Counted from the first letter of the stretch, positions 1-8,995 are shown. The stretch: 58,191 nucleotides of DNA from Phytohabitans sp036906915 (GCF_036906915.1 NZ_JBAKHX010000050.1:1-58191), one strand, 5' to 3'. The notes: generated by a model from the sequence alone, not told the origin. Program-made: numbers and translations.

Positions 1-64
1 TCACAGGCGCCACCAAACCGAAACGCGTCAAACGGACACCACGACCTTAAGTCACCGGTATTGG
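1..64. repeat. Left terminal inverted repeat (likely IS end)
   Basis: The first 64 bases are the exact reverse complement of the last 64 bases of the window (58128-58191). Identity stops at base 65. In both copies the tetranucleotide CTAG begins two bases further inward. The right copy interrupts a copA gene, so these are best read as the same end of an insertion sequence lying outside each window edge. No transposase is visible because only the tip of the element is inside the window. Confidence 0.8.
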
Positions 65-79
65 GCCTAGGCTGGGGGT

Positions 80-565
80 ATGCCGGCGGCGGAGCGTCCC
101 ATCATGTTCGGCGCACCGGCGCCACCGGGTGACCTGCTGCCGTGGGAGTGGGCGGAGCGGCGGCTGGTGGCGGCTCGCAACTACTGGATCGCGAGCACAC
201 GACCGGGTGGACGCCCGCACTGCCGGCCGGTGTGGGGTGTGTGGCTGGCGGGCGGGTTCTGGTTCAGCACGGGGTCGCTGGCGCGGCACAATCTCGCGGC
301 TGTGCCGGAAATCAGCGTGCACCTGGAGAGCGGCGACGAGGTGGTGATCGTCGAAGGCGTCGCGGAGCGGGTCGGCGGCGCCGAGCGGCTGGGCGAGTTC
401 GTCGTCGACTACAACGCCAAGTACGGGTGGGACATGGCGCCGTCACTTGACGGTGTGGCGGATTCGTCGGGCGCGTCCGGGCCGGCGTACCGGGTCGCGC
501 CGCGCGTCGTCTTCGGGTGGGAGCCCGACATGCGCGCTCCCACGCGGTGGTCTTTTCGGCCCTAG
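80..565 (+). CDS. Pyridoxamine 5'-phosphate oxidase family (flavin/F420-dependent) protein
   Basis: This 161-residue protein resembles the split-barrel PNPOx-like family, which binds FMN or F420. Visible hallmarks are an N-terminal helix (LLPWEWAERRL), a strand with RPHCRPVWGVW, the WFSTGS segment, the VHLESGDEVVIVEG core, and a C-terminal FGWEP...TRWSF tail. A G-rich Shine-Dalgarno lies directly before the ATG at 80. A second in-frame ATG at 104 is also possible. The stop overlaps the convergent RusA-like gene by four bases. Substrate and cofactor cannot be told from sequence; members act as small cytosolic oxidoreductases. Confidence 0.75.
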   Translation: MPAAERPIMFGAPAPPGDLLPWEWAERRLVAARNYWIASTRPGGRPHCRPVWGVWLAGGFWFSTGSLARHNLAAVPEISVHLESGDEVVIVEGVAERVGGAERLGEFVVDYNAKYGWDMAPSLDGVADSSGASGPAYRVAPRVVFGWEPDMRAPTRWSFRP

Positions 566-984
566 GGCAGCGCCACCACGCGGACCGAGTACGACGGTGT
601 TTCGGCGGGCTCTTCGCGGTAGGAGATCTGCCGGATCTGGCGGTCGTCGGCGTACAGGGCCACGTCGGCGAGCACGCCGAGGTGTGCGAGCCGCACGCCG
701 TACTGCCAGCGCTTGTCCTGGAGCACGTCGGCGATGCCGCCGAGGAAGTTGGTGGCATCGCCGGAGTGGTGCTCGGGTGGGCGGCGCAGCACGACCTCGA
801 GCGCGACGGGGTCGGTGAGCGGGGTCCAGCCGGTGTGCTGAGCCGCCGTACAGGCCGCGCGTAACAGGGCACGGACCCGACCGGCCTGCCGGTGGCCGGC
901 CGAGAAAATGGAGAGAGCGCCGTCCTTGAGCGGCGGCATCCCGGGGACGTCGAACGACAGCGTGAGTGTCCCGATGTCCGACAC
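562..984 (-). CDS. RusA-like Holliday junction resolvase fold protein (putative)
   Basis: This 140-residue protein starts at a GTG with an AGGAGG Shine-Dalgarno. It is not a confident family hit by eye. The order of elements resembles RusA-like proteins: an N-terminal strand with VPGMPPLK, a conserved Arg region, a strand ALEVVLRRPP, then D-x-x-N (GDATNFLGGIADVLQD), then ADDRQI, and a terminal strand SYSVRV. In RusA the acidic residues in the last two motifs coordinate metal for cleavage of branched DNA. The usual DxDN is reduced to DATN, so activity is uncertain. It is not next to phage genes and could be a domesticated or non-catalytic member. Confidence 0.45.
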   Translation of the reverse strand: MSDIGTLTLSFDVPGMPPLKDGALSIFSAGHRQAGRVRALLRAACTAAQHTGWTPLTDPVALEVVLRRPPEHHSGDATNFLGGIADVLQDKRWQYGVRLAHLGVLADVALYADDRQIRQISYREEPAETPSYSVRVVALP

Positions 985-1250
985 GGTGTACCTCCTCTTC
1001 GCTGACGATCATGCCCGGGATCGTCGAGCGGGGCGTGGTTTTCCGCGAAAGGTGTCGACGTCGGCGGCGACTCCGCGATTTGACCGTACCGACGCGGTTC
1101 GCCCCGGGGACAGCAGCCGTTTGTGCACAGTTCGCGACCAAGGTTTGTGAGACTGGGTGTTATGTCCTTAATGCGAGCGTGCCGAGGTTTGGTGTCCGGC
1201 TTCGTGGGGGAGACAGGTGATCGGCATCCGACCGGAGGGAGGCGGAGTCG

Positions 1251-2516
1251 GTGGTGACACACACAGGCACGTGGGTGCGAGCGACCGCGGCGGCGGTCGC
1301 GCTCCTCTTGTTAGGACCGATGACGGCGTGCGGTTCCGACGAGAGTGGCGTACCCACCATCAACTTCTATTACGCACAGGAACAGAACTTGCAGAAGGTG
1401 GTCGACGACTGCAATGCCGAAGCGGCCGGCAAGTACCGCATCTCGTACCAGGTACTGCCGCGTGGCGCCGACGACCAGCGGGTGCAGATGGTGCGCCGGC
1501 TCGCGGCCGAAGACAGCGGGATGGACGTGCTGGGGCTCGACATCACGTGGACGCAGGAGTTCGCCAGCGCCGACTGGATCCTCGAATGGACCGGCGCCAA
1601 CAAGTCCGAGGCCGAGCAGGGCACGCTCGCCGGGCCGCTGGAAAGCGCCGAGTATGAGGGGAAGCTGTACGCGGCGCCGAAAAACACCAACGTTCAGTTG
1701 CTCTGGTACCGCACGGACCTGGTGCCACAGCCGCCAACGACGTGGGACGAGATGATCCAGCAGGCGCTGGACCTCAAGCAGCAGGGCAAGCCGTACCAGG
1801 TCATCACGATGGGCGCCCAGTACGAGGGGCTGGTCGTGCTCTACAACACGCTCGTCGCGAGCGCCGGCGGCCACATCCTCAACGACGACGGCACCAAGGC
1901 CGTCTTTGACGAGGGCGCGGTGCGCGGGCTGGAGATCCTGCAGAGGTTCGCCTCCGCGGGCGTGACACATCCGTCGTTCACGAACACCATCGAAGACGAC
2001 GCGCGGTTGCAGTTCCAGAACGGCGAGGGGGCGTTCCAGCTCAACTGGCCGTTCGTCTACCCGGCCATGCAGGAGGGCGCGCCGGACCTCGCCGCGAAGG
2101 TGCGATGGGCGCGCTACCCGGGCGTCGATTCTGGTACCCCCAGCAAAGTCACCATCGGCGGATACAACCTGGCGGTGTCGAAGTACTCCAAGCACCCGGA
2201 CCTCGCCTTCGAAGCCGCCCTGTGCCTGCGCAACGCGGAACACCAGAAGTTCTCGGCCATCAACGACGGCGTACCGCCCACCATCGAAAGTGTCTACAAC
2301 GACCCGGAGATGACGAAGGCGTACCCGATGAAGGACGAGATCCTGGCCGAGCTGCGCGACGCGGCCAACCGCCCACTCACGCCCGCCTATCAGAACGTCT
2401 CCACAGTGATGTCGGCGACGCTGTCGCCGCCCGCGTCGATCGAGGAGGAGAAGACAGCCAAGGAGCTGCGTGGGTCCATTCAGGACGCACTGGAGTCGAA
2501 GGGGGTGCTCCCATGA
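1251..2516 (+). CDS. lpqY: Trehalose ABC transporter substrate-binding lipoprotein LpqY
   Basis: This 421-residue lipoprotein has a signal peptide and a lipobox ending at Cys27 (MTAC). The mature part follows mycobacterial LpqY closely: RRLAAEDSGMDVLGLDITWTQEF, KLYAAPKNTNVQLLWYRTDLV, EGLVVLYNTLVASAGG, ALQLNWPFV-like FQLNWPFVY, and PAKVTIGGLNLAV-like SKVTIGGYNLAV. LpqY-SugABC imports trehalose in mycobacteria (known). The GTG start at 1251 is preceded by a strong GGAGGGAGG. It is the first gene of a tightly packed four-gene operon, its stop overlapping sugA as ATGA. The promoter should lie in 985-1250, where I see no clear operator. Confidence 0.88.
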   Translation: MVTHTGTWVRATAAAVALLLLGPMTACGSDESGVPTINFYYAQEQNLQKVVDDCNAEAAGKYRISYQVLPRGADDQRVQMVRRLAAEDSGMDVLGLDITWTQEFASADWILEWTGANKSEAEQGTLAGPLESAEYEGKLYAAPKNTNVQLLWYRTDLVPQPPTTWDEMIQQALDLKQQGKPYQVITMGAQYEGLVVLYNTLVASAGGHILNDDGTKAVFDEGAVRGLEILQRFASAGVTHPSFTNTIEDDARLQFQNGEGAFQLNWPFVYPAMQEGAPDLAAKVRWARYPGVDSGTPSKVTIGGYNLAVSKYSKHPDLAFEAALCLRNAEHQKFSAINDGVPPTIESVYNDPEMTKAYPMKDEILAELRDAANRPLTPAYQNVSTVMSATLSPPASIEEEKTAKELRGSIQDALESKGVLP

Positions 2517-3406
2517 CGGTGCGGCCGTCCGAAGGCAAGCGGGCCGAGTGGCGGCTCGGCTGGCTGCTGTGCGCGCCAGCCGCGATCGTCATGGTGGCGG
2601 TCACCGCGTATCCGATCCTGTACTCGGTCTGGCTCTCGATGCAGCGTTTCGACCTGAAGTTCCCCGACGAGCGGGAGTTCGTCGGGCTGTCCAACTACAT
2701 CACGGTGCTGAGCAACGAGTACTGGTGGACCGCGTTCGGCGTCACGATGCTCATCACCGTCGTGTCGGTTGCGGTCGAGCTCGTGCTCGGCATGGGGCTC
2801 GCCGTCGTCATGCACCGCACGCTCGTCGGGCGCGGCCTGGTGCGTACATCGGCGCTGATCCCGTACGGCATCGTGACGGTGGTCGCGGCGTTCTCCTGGC
2901 GGTACGCGTGGACGCCGGGCACCGGGTATCTGGCGAACCTGTTCACCGATGGGGCCCCTCTGACCGAGCGGGCAAGCTCGCTAGCCATCATCATCCTGGC
3001 CGAGATCTGGAAGACCACGCCGTTCATGGCGCTGCTGCTGCTCGCCGGGCTGGCGCTGGTGCCTGATGATCTGCTCAAGGCCGCGTCGATGGACGGCGCG
3101 ACCGCGTGGCAGCGCTTTGTCAAGGTGACGCTGCCGGTGATGAAGCCGGCCATCCTGGTGGCGCTGCTGTTTCGCACCCTCGACGCGTTCCGCGTGTTCG
3201 ACAACATCTACGTGCTGACCGCCGGCGCCAACGAGACGTCGTCGGTGTCCATGCTCGCCTACAACAACCTGTTGCGCGGGTTGAACCTCGGCATCGGCTC
3301 GACGATGTCGGTACTCATCTTCATCACCGTGGCAATCATGGCGTTCATCTTCGTGAAGCTGTTTGGCACGGCCGCTCCCGGCAGCCGCGACGAGGGGAGG
3401 CGCTGA
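2513..3406 (+). CDS. sugA: Trehalose ABC transporter permease SugA
   Basis: This 297-residue MalF-type permease has six predicted membrane segments. The EAA loop that contacts the ATPase is seen in KAASMDGATAWQRFVKVTLPVMKP near residues 185-210. The start ATG overlaps the lpqY stop by four bases, which implies translational coupling. An open frame extends far upstream inside lpqY, but the overlapping ATG is the natural start. It should pair with SugB as the inner-membrane channel, taking trehalose from LpqY. Confidence 0.88.
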   Translation: MTVRPSEGKRAEWRLGWLLCAPAAIVMVAVTAYPILYSVWLSMQRFDLKFPDEREFVGLSNYITVLSNEYWWTAFGVTMLITVVSVAVELVLGMGLAVVMHRTLVGRGLVRTSALIPYGIVTVVAAFSWRYAWTPGTGYLANLFTDGAPLTERASSLAIIILAEIWKTTPFMALLLLAGLALVPDDLLKAASMDGATAWQRFVKVTLPVMKPAILVALLFRTLDAFRVFDNIYVLTAGANETSSVSMLAYNNLLRGLNLGIGSTMSVLIFITVAIMAFIFVKLFGTAAPGSRDEGRR

Positions 3407-3407
3407 G

Positions 3408-4235
3408 ATGGAGACTCGTACCGCCAAGTGGCGTTGGGGACTTCTGGACGCGGTCGTGGTGGTTTTCGCGCTGTTTCCGGTGCTGTGGATCGTGTCGCTG
3501 TCGTTCAAGTCGACGGCCACGCTGACCGACGGCAACTTCATCCCTCGCGAGTGGACACTGGAGAACTACCGCACCATATTCGAGACCGACCAGTTCGTGC
3601 GGGCGCTCGTAAACTCGATCGGCATCGCGCTCATCTCCACCACCATCGCGGTGGTACTGGGCACGATGGCGGCGTACGCGGTGGCCCGGCTGGACTTCCC
3701 GGGCAAGGGCACGCTGGTCGGCGTCTCACTGCTCATCGCGATGTTTCCCCAGGTGTCACTGGTGTCGCCGCTGTTCGACATCGAGCGGCAGCTTGGCATC
3801 TTCGACACGTGGCCGGGGCTGATCCTGCCGTACATCACGTTCTCGCTACCGCTGGCCATCTACACGCTGTCGGCCTTCTTCAAGCAGATCCCGTGGGACC
3901 TGGAGAAGGCGGCCAAGATGGACGGTGCTACCCAGGCACAGGCGTTCCGCAAGGTGATCGCTCCACTGGCCGCGCCGGGCGTGTTCACCAGCGCGATCCT
4001 CGTGTTCATCTTCTGCTGGAACGACTTCCTCTTCGCCATCTCGCTGACCTCGACGGAACGGTCCCGTACCGTGCCGGCGGCGCTGTCGTTCTTCACCGGC
4101 GCGTCCCAGTTCGAGGACCCCACGGGCGCGATCTCGGCGGCCGCCGTCGTGATCACGATCCCGATCATCCTGTTCGTACTGTTCTTCCAACGCCGGATCG
4201 TCGCGGGCCTGACGTCCGGCGCGGTTAAGGGGTGA
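3408..4235 (+). CDS. sugB: Trehalose ABC transporter permease SugB
   Basis: This 275-residue MalG-type permease begins one base after the sugA stop, with GAGGGGAGG as Shine-Dalgarno. It has an N-terminal membrane segment (LLDAVVVVFALFPVLWIVSLSF), a large periplasmic-side loop, and the EAA motif EKAAKMDGATQAQAFRKVIAPLAAP. It forms the heterodimeric channel with SugA. The family's length and C-terminal Gly-rich end (RRIVAGLTSGAVKG) are typical. Confidence 0.88.
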   Translation: METRTAKWRWGLLDAVVVVFALFPVLWIVSLSFKSTATLTDGNFIPREWTLENYRTIFETDQFVRALVNSIGIALISTTIAVVLGTMAAYAVARLDFPGKGTLVGVSLLIAMFPQVSLVSPLFDIERQLGIFDTWPGLILPYITFSLPLAIYTLSAFFKQIPWDLEKAAKMDGATQAQAFRKVIAPLAAPGVFTSAILVFIFCWNDFLFAISLTSTERSRTVPAALSFFTGASQFEDPTGAISAAAVVITIPIILFVLFFQRRIVAGLTSGAVKG

Positions 4236-4238
4236 CTC

Positions 4239-5444
4239 ATGGCCGACATCGTGCTGGAGAAGGTCAGCAAGAAGTACCCGGACGGCACCGTCGCGGTCCG
4301 CGACGTCGACCTCGAGATCGCCGACGGCGAGTTCGTGATCCTGGTCGGTCCGTCGGGCTGCGGTAAGTCCACGATCCTCAACATGATCGCCGGGCTGGAG
4401 GACATCAGCTCGGGTGACCTGCGCATCGACGGCGAACGCGTCAACGACAAGGCGCCGCGCGACCGTGACATCGCGATGGTGTTCCAGTCCTACGCCCTGT
4501 ACCCCAACATGACCGTGCGGGAGAACATGGCGTTTCCGCTGCGGCTGGCCAAGCTCGACAAGGCCACCATCGACCAGAAGGTGAGCGACGCGGCCAAGGT
4601 ACTGGAGCTAAACCAGCTGCTCGACCGCAAACCCGCCAACTTGTCGGGTGGGCAGCGGCAGCGCGTCGCCATGGGACGGGCGATCGTGCGCAATCCCAAG
4701 GCGTTCCTCATGGACGAGCCACTGTCCAACTTGGATGCGAAGCTGCGGGTGCAGATGCGTACCGTCGTGTCGCGGCTCCAGCGGCGGCTCGGCACCACCA
4801 CCGTGTACGTCACCCACGACCAGACCGAGGCGATGACGCTCGGCGACCGGGTGGTCATCGTGCGGGCCGGCGCGATCCAGCAGGTCGGCGAGCCGCAGCA
4901 GCTGTACGACCACCCGGAAAATCTGTTCGTGGCCGGGTTCATCGGGTCTCCGTCGATGAACTTCCTGCACGCGTCGGTGGCGGACGGCCGCCTGCGTACC
5001 GCCCTGGGTGACCTGCCTATCGGGTCCCGGATACGTGGTCTTCTGTCGGACGCGCCCGAGGACTTGATCATCGGGATCCGGCCGGAGCACTTCGAGGACG
5101 CGGCGCTGGTCGACGACGAGACGCGGGCGCGGGGTGCGCAGTTCGAGGCTCCCGTCGAACTGGTCGAGTCGATGGGGTCGGACAAGTACGTGTACTTCAC
5201 CGTCGAGGGGGAGCGGGCCACGTCGGCTGAGCTGGAGGAGCTGGCGGCGGACGCGGGCGCGTCCGACCTGCCGACCGGCGGCGGGGCGAACCTGGTGACG
5301 CGGCTGTCGGCGGAGTCGGCGGTGAAGGAGGGTGAGAACTGGCGGGTGTGGGTCAACCTGGAGAAGATTCACCTGTTCGACCCGTCAAACGGCCGGAACC
5401 TGACCCTGCACGAGGGCCGCGCTGCGGGGGTGGCGGCGGAGTAG
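4239..5444 (+). CDS. sugC: Trehalose ABC transporter ATPase SugC (MsmK/UgpC type)
   Basis: This 401-residue ATPase has an intact Walker A (GPSGCGKST, 37-45), Q-loop (VFQSYALYPNMTV), signature LSGGQRQR (about 135-142), Walker B with catalytic Glu (FLMDEPLSNLD) and switch His (VTHDQTEA). A C-terminal TOBE/MalK-like regulatory domain (about 240-385) is present. It starts 4 bases after sugB and completes the importer. Together the four genes match the mycobacterial lpqY-sugABC order. Confidence 0.9.
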   Translation: MADIVLEKVSKKYPDGTVAVRDVDLEIADGEFVILVGPSGCGKSTILNMIAGLEDISSGDLRIDGERVNDKAPRDRDIAMVFQSYALYPNMTVRENMAFPLRLAKLDKATIDQKVSDAAKVLELNQLLDRKPANLSGGQRQRVAMGRAIVRNPKAFLMDEPLSNLDAKLRVQMRTVVSRLQRRLGTTTVYVTHDQTEAMTLGDRVVIVRAGAIQQVGEPQQLYDHPENLFVAGFIGSPSMNFLHASVADGRLRTALGDLPIGSRIRGLLSDAPEDLIIGIRPEHFEDAALVDDETRARGAQFEAPVELVESMGSDKYVYFTVEGERATSAELEELAADAGASDLPTGGGANLVTRLSAESAVKEGENWRVWVNLEKIHLFDPSNGRNLTLHEGRAAGVAAE

Positions 5445-5497
5445 CGGCGCGGCCTGCCGCGCCCCCGGCTGGCCTCGTCGATCAAGGGCATTAGCAA

Positions 5498-5556
5498 CGA
5501 TCAAGGGCAAACGCACGTGGAAAAGAGATCGAACCACGTGCGTTTGCCCTTGATCG
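5498..5556. terminator. Long perfect hairpin between convergent genes
   Basis: Two perfect 23-base arms (5498-5520 and 5534-5556) flank a 13-base loop. The arms carry GATCAAGGGCAAACG and an ACGTG-rich inner part. An extra partial copy of the arm start (TCGATCAAGGGCA) lies upstream near 5478-5490. The hairpin sits between the stops of sugC (+) and the aminotransferase (-), so it can serve both as a transcription terminator. The arm length and the extra partial copy suggest a dispersed palindromic element. Confidence 0.75.
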
Positions 5557-5613
5557 ACGGGGCGAGGGGCGGGACGGGGGAGGGGGCGGGGCGGGGGTTG
5601 GGAGAGGGGGCGG

Positions 5614-6828
5614 TTAGTTGGCGCTGGCTAGGCGGTGGGTGGTGCGGGAGGACGGGTAGGGGATCAGGTTGTCGGTCGGGGAGGGGAGGGAGGGGGCGCT
5701 CTCGCCGTGCAGTACGCGGCCGTAGCTCAGCATCCCGTCGACCAGCAGCCGCACGTCTTCGATCGGGCGGACCACGAACCGCAGGAACTGGCTGGTCATG
5801 CCGAGCTTGTTGCCGCACTCCCGGACGAAGAGCCCGTGCCGGGTGAGCAGGAAGTCGCGCAGGGCGACCCCGCTCCACCCGGTGGGCAGCTTGACCAGCA
5901 GGAAGTTGCCCTGCGAGGGGAAGACGGTCAAGCCGGGAATGCGGGCCAGTTCGTCGGCCATCTGGTACCGGTCCCGGGCGAGCAGGCGCAGGCTCTCCCG
6001 ATACTCGGTGTCGTAGTCCTGGATCATGTGCACGACGGTCTCGGCGAGCGAGTTCAGGTTCCACTTCGGCAGGATCTTGGCGATCTTGCCTGCGATGCCG
6101 GGGTTGGCCACCAGGTATCCGAACCGGATGCCGTGCAGCCCGAAGTTCTTGCCCAGGCTCTTGAGAACCACGACGTTCGGGCGGATCGCCGCGTCGGGGC
6201 CGACCGACGGCTGCCGCTCGGCCTCGACGAAGTCGATGAACGACTCGTCCACCACCACGAGGTCCAGGTCGCCGAGCGCGTCGACGAAGCGCAGCACCTC
6301 CCGGCGCGGCAGGAACCCGCCGTCCGGGTTGTTCGGGTTGCAGATGACCGCCACCCGGGAGCCGCGGGCGCGGATGAACGCCACGTACTCCTCCAGGTCC
6401 AGCGCGTACCCCTCGGACTCCTGCAACGGGTACATGTCGACCCGCTTCCCGGTCTCCAGCGGCTGGTCGGTCCAGCGACCGAACGTCGGGATCGGGATCG
6501 CGATGCTCTCCTTGATCATCAGGTGGTCGAGCCACGTGATGAGCTCCGTCGAGCCGTTGGCCATCGCCACCGTCTGCGGGTGCAGCCCGAGCACGCTGCA
6601 CAGCTTGTTGGTGATCGAGCCGGAGTCGCTCGGGTAGTACTTGAGGATCGACTCCAGGTTCTGGGCCAGGTGCGCGAACATCTCCGGCGTTGGGAAGTAC
6701 GGGTTGCACGGGATACAGAAGTCGACAAGCGGGGCACCGCTGTCGCCCATGCTCCTGTTCAGAGCGAACACCGACGGGCTGTGCGCGCCTGTACGAAGCA
6801 GTCCCAGATCGACGCTGCCGTGACGCAC
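5614..6828 (-). CDS. Class I/II PLP-dependent aminotransferase (HisC/CobD-like)
   Basis: This 404-residue fold-type I enzyme starts at GTG after GAGGAGGA. Visible hallmarks are the substrate/cofactor Asn-Pro segment ICNPNNPDGG, the VVVDESFIDF aspartate pair region, the Schiff-base lysine K227 in KSLGKNFGLHGIRFGY, and the distal Arg in FLRFVVRP. It is closest to the HisC/threonine-phosphate decarboxylase branch. Substrate is unknown. It lies 86 bases downstream of trpEG on the same strand and could be co-transcribed, hinting at an aromatic or amino-donor role, which is inference. The C-terminal 25 residues are Ser/Pro-rich and probably not part of the fold. Confidence 0.8.
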   Translation of the reverse strand: MRHGSVDLGLLRTGAHSPSVFALNRSMGDSGAPLVDFCIPCNPYFPTPEMFAHLAQNLESILKYYPSDSGSITNKLCSVLGLHPQTVAMANGSTELITWLDHLMIKESIAIPIPTFGRWTDQPLETGKRVDMYPLQESEGYALDLEEYVAFIRARGSRVAVICNPNNPDGGFLPRREVLRFVDALGDLDLVVVDESFIDFVEAERQPSVGPDAAIRPNVVVLKSLGKNFGLHGIRFGYLVANPGIAGKIAKILPKWNLNSLAETVVHMIQDYDTEYRESLRLLARDRYQMADELARIPGLTVFPSQGNFLLVKLPTGWSGVALRDFLLTRHGLFVRECGNKLGMTSQFLRFVVRPIEDVRLLVDGMLSYGRVLHGESAPSLPSPTDNLIPYPSSRTTHRLASAN

Positions 6829-6914
6829 GGGTCCTCCTCAGGTGGGCGATGTCGTGCAGCGGTACGGCCCGGTCGATTGGACTAGTTCAAACTCTCACCA
6901 GGTTTAAGGCCCGG

Positions 6915-8906
6915 CTAAGCCAGCTCCGAGGTGAGGGTCGCAGCTGTGCTTGCTTCCTTCGCGCCGCGCACCGACTTCGTCGGGCCGTGGTCGGGGAGGT
7001 GGGCGGGCAGTCCAGGCGCCGCCGGCCCCAGGGCCAGGTGAGCCAGCAGGTCCTGGAGCACGGCGACACCGTCTTCGCTCAGCACAGACTCCGGGTGGAA
7101 CTGGAGTCCCGCGAAAGCCGGCCCGCGCAGCCCGTGTACCGCCGCGTCGAGCGGGTCACGCGCGATCTCCACCTTCCCGTAGGGCGTGTCGACCGAGTCC
7201 GCGAGAGAAAGCGCCGTGAACGTAGAGTAGAACCCGACCCGCCGGCGCGCGCCGAACAGGTCGATCTCCCGCTGTAGGCCCTGGTAGGGCGCGTCGCGGC
7301 GGTGCAGCGTCAGGCCGAGTAGCCCGCACAACAGCTGGTGGCCGAGGCAGACGGCGAGCAGCGCCTTGCCGCTGTCGAGGCGGTCGGCGATGACCCGCCG
7401 CATAGCGGCCATCTTGGGGTCGTCGTGAAGCGTCGGGTCGCCAGGCCCAGGACCGACGATGACCAGGTCGAACTCATCGAGGGGTTCGACAACAGACCAT
7501 GGACGCAGCGTCACCGACAGGCCCAGCGCCCGAAGCTGGTGCGCCAGCATCCCCGTGAACGTGTCCTCACCGTCCACGATCAGCACCCGGGGCCCGGCGA
7601 TCGGCGGGGAGGGCGGGCGCTCCTCCAGCCAGAACCGCGCCAGGTGCGCGTTGCGGGCCGCCAGCGCCGCCCGTACCTGCGGGTCCTGCGCCAGCCCCGC
7701 GACGGCCGCGGGAGAGCGCGGCGACGCCGGGCGCAGGCCCAGAGCGGCCAGGACCCCAGCGGCCTTCGCGTACGTCTCGGCCACCTCGCCGGCGGTCGTC
7801 GAATGGCGTACCAGGGTGGCGCCCACCGGCACCCGGACCACCCCGTCGGGCGTGAACTCGGCCGTGCGGATCAGGATCGGCGCGTCCAAGGTCTGCCGGC
7901 CGGCCTCGTCGTGGCCAAGCAGCGCCAGCACCGCCGCGTAGTACCGCCGGCCGCGCCGCTCGTGGCGGGCGATCACCCGGCACGCGTTTTCGATCGGGCT
8001 GCCGGTCACCGTCGGCGCGAACATGGTCTCGCGCAGCACGTCCCGTACGTCCAGCGAGCCCCGCCCGGCCAGCAGGTACTCCGTGTGCGTCAGGTGCGCC
8101 ATCTCCTTCAGGTACGGCCCGACCACCTGGCCGCCGCGCTCCGCGACCGTGGCCATCATCTTCAGCTCCTCGTCGAGCACCATGTACAGCTCGTCGACCT
8201 CCTTGGGGTCGGCGAGGAACCGCAGCAGTTCGTCGCGGTCGGGCGGCCCATCGGGGTGGCGGAACGTGCCGCTGATCGGGTTCATCATCACGAGCCCGTC
8301 TTCGACGCTGACGTGCCGTTCGGGGGTGGCGCCGACCATCGTCCGCTCGCCGGTGTGCACCAGGAACGTCCAGTAGGCCCCCTTCTCGCCCACCAGCAGC
8401 CGCCGGAACGCGGCCAGGGCGGCCCGCAACGGCTGCTCGACGCGGGCCGTGTACGTGCGGTGGATGACGAAGTTGGCACCCTCCCCGCGCCCGATCTCGT
8501 CCCGCAGCACCGTGTCGACTGTGCCGGCGTACTCGTCGTCGGGGATGTCGAACGCGCCGCCGTACGCGCGCACCTCGTCAGACGGCAGGGCGGCGAGGGC
8601 GGCGTCGAGCGGCACCTCCGCCCGGGAGGAGATCAGCAGGCACTCCAGCGGGGCGCCGTCGTCGACGCACGCGAAGCCGCGCTCCATGATCTGCCGGTAC
8701 GGGACGAGCGCGAGCGTCCGCGGCCCTGGTGAGCCGGGTGGGAGGGGGATATCGGCGAGCCGGTCGACGGTCGTGACCGTACTGGCCGAGCCCGTGTACA
8801 CCTCGATGTGGTCCGCGCCTTCGCGGCGCAGCAGCGCGAAAGGGCGTGGTTGCGATTCGGCGGTTTGTGCGGTGATCAGTTCGGTGATCAGATCCATGTC
8901 GTCCAT
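6915..8906 (-). CDS. trpEG: Fused anthranilate synthase TrpE-TrpG
   Basis: This 663-residue protein joins a chorismate-binding synthase (about 1-410) to a class I glutamine amidotransferase (about 435-640). The synthase has the MMNPISGTFRHP and VRDVLRETMFAPTVTGSPIENA core shared with actinomycete anthranilate synthases and PhzE. The amidotransferase has nucleophile C520 (AVCLGHQ) and the FHPES histidine. It makes anthranilate from chorismate and glutamine. Control by a trp attenuator (8951-9058) favours anthranilate synthase over PhzE; PhzE remains the alternative. The last 28 or so codons are supplied by a 77-bp repeat (6953-7029) that is also found in the neighbouring kinase gene. Confidence 0.85.
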   Translation of the reverse strand: MDDMDLITELITAQTAESQPRPFALLRREGADHIEVYTGSASTVTTVDRLADIPLPPGSPGPRTLALVPYRQIMERGFACVDDGAPLECLLISSRAEVPLDAALAALPSDEVRAYGGAFDIPDDEYAGTVDTVLRDEIGRGEGANFVIHRTYTARVEQPLRAALAAFRRLLVGEKGAYWTFLVHTGERTMVGATPERHVSVEDGLVMMNPISGTFRHPDGPPDRDELLRFLADPKEVDELYMVLDEELKMMATVAERGGQVVGPYLKEMAHLTHTEYLLAGRGSLDVRDVLRETMFAPTVTGSPIENACRVIARHERRGRRYYAAVLALLGHDEAGRQTLDAPILIRTAEFTPDGVVRVPVGATLVRHSTTAGEVAETYAKAAGVLAALGLRPASPRSPAAVAGLAQDPQVRAALAARNAHLARFWLEERPPSPPIAGPRVLIVDGEDTFTGMLAHQLRALGLSVTLRPWSVVEPLDEFDLVIVGPGPGDPTLHDDPKMAAMRRVIADRLDSGKALLAVCLGHQLLCGLLGLTLHRRDAPYQGLQREIDLFGARRRVGFYSTFTALSLADSVDTPYGKVEIARDPLDAAVHGLRGPAFAGLQFHPESVLSEDGVAVLQDLLAHLALGPAAPGLPAHLPDHGPTKSVRGAKEASTAATLTSELA
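6953..7029 (+). repeat. 77-bp repeat, copy A, inside 3' end of trpEG
   Basis: This segment matches 9214-9290 at 75 of 77 positions in the same genomic orientation. It contains the small hairpin CCGAC-TTC-GTCGG. Relative to its host gene it is antisense and forms the C-terminal tail of TrpEG without a stop. Flanks outside the 77 bp differ from copy B. Confidence 0.9.
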
Positions 8907-8950
8907 TCCTCGGGGCCGGGGGGCCGCTCGGGGCGGACAGCCGGTCCGTC

Positions 8951-8984
8951 AAAATGAACGGCGGCCGCCTCGCTGGGCGGCCGC
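8951..8984 (-). terminator. trp attenuator terminator
   Basis: Read on the minus strand, a perfect 9-bp GC stem (GCGGCCGCC / GGCGGCCGC, loop CAGCGA) is followed by CGTTCATTTT. It lies between the leader peptide gene and trpEG. The segment GGCGGCC within the leader ORF (9014-9020 on the plus strand, complement) can pair instead with GGCCGCC of the 5' arm. This gives a simple antiterminator when a ribosome stalls at the Trp codons. Confidence 0.85.
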
Positions 8985-8995
8985 GTTGGTAAGTG

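Noticed and set aside
5635..6885. A 416-codon plus-strand frame over the aminotransferase gene
   Set aside because: Antisense shadow. The opposite strand has full PLP-enzyme motifs and a good ribosome site.
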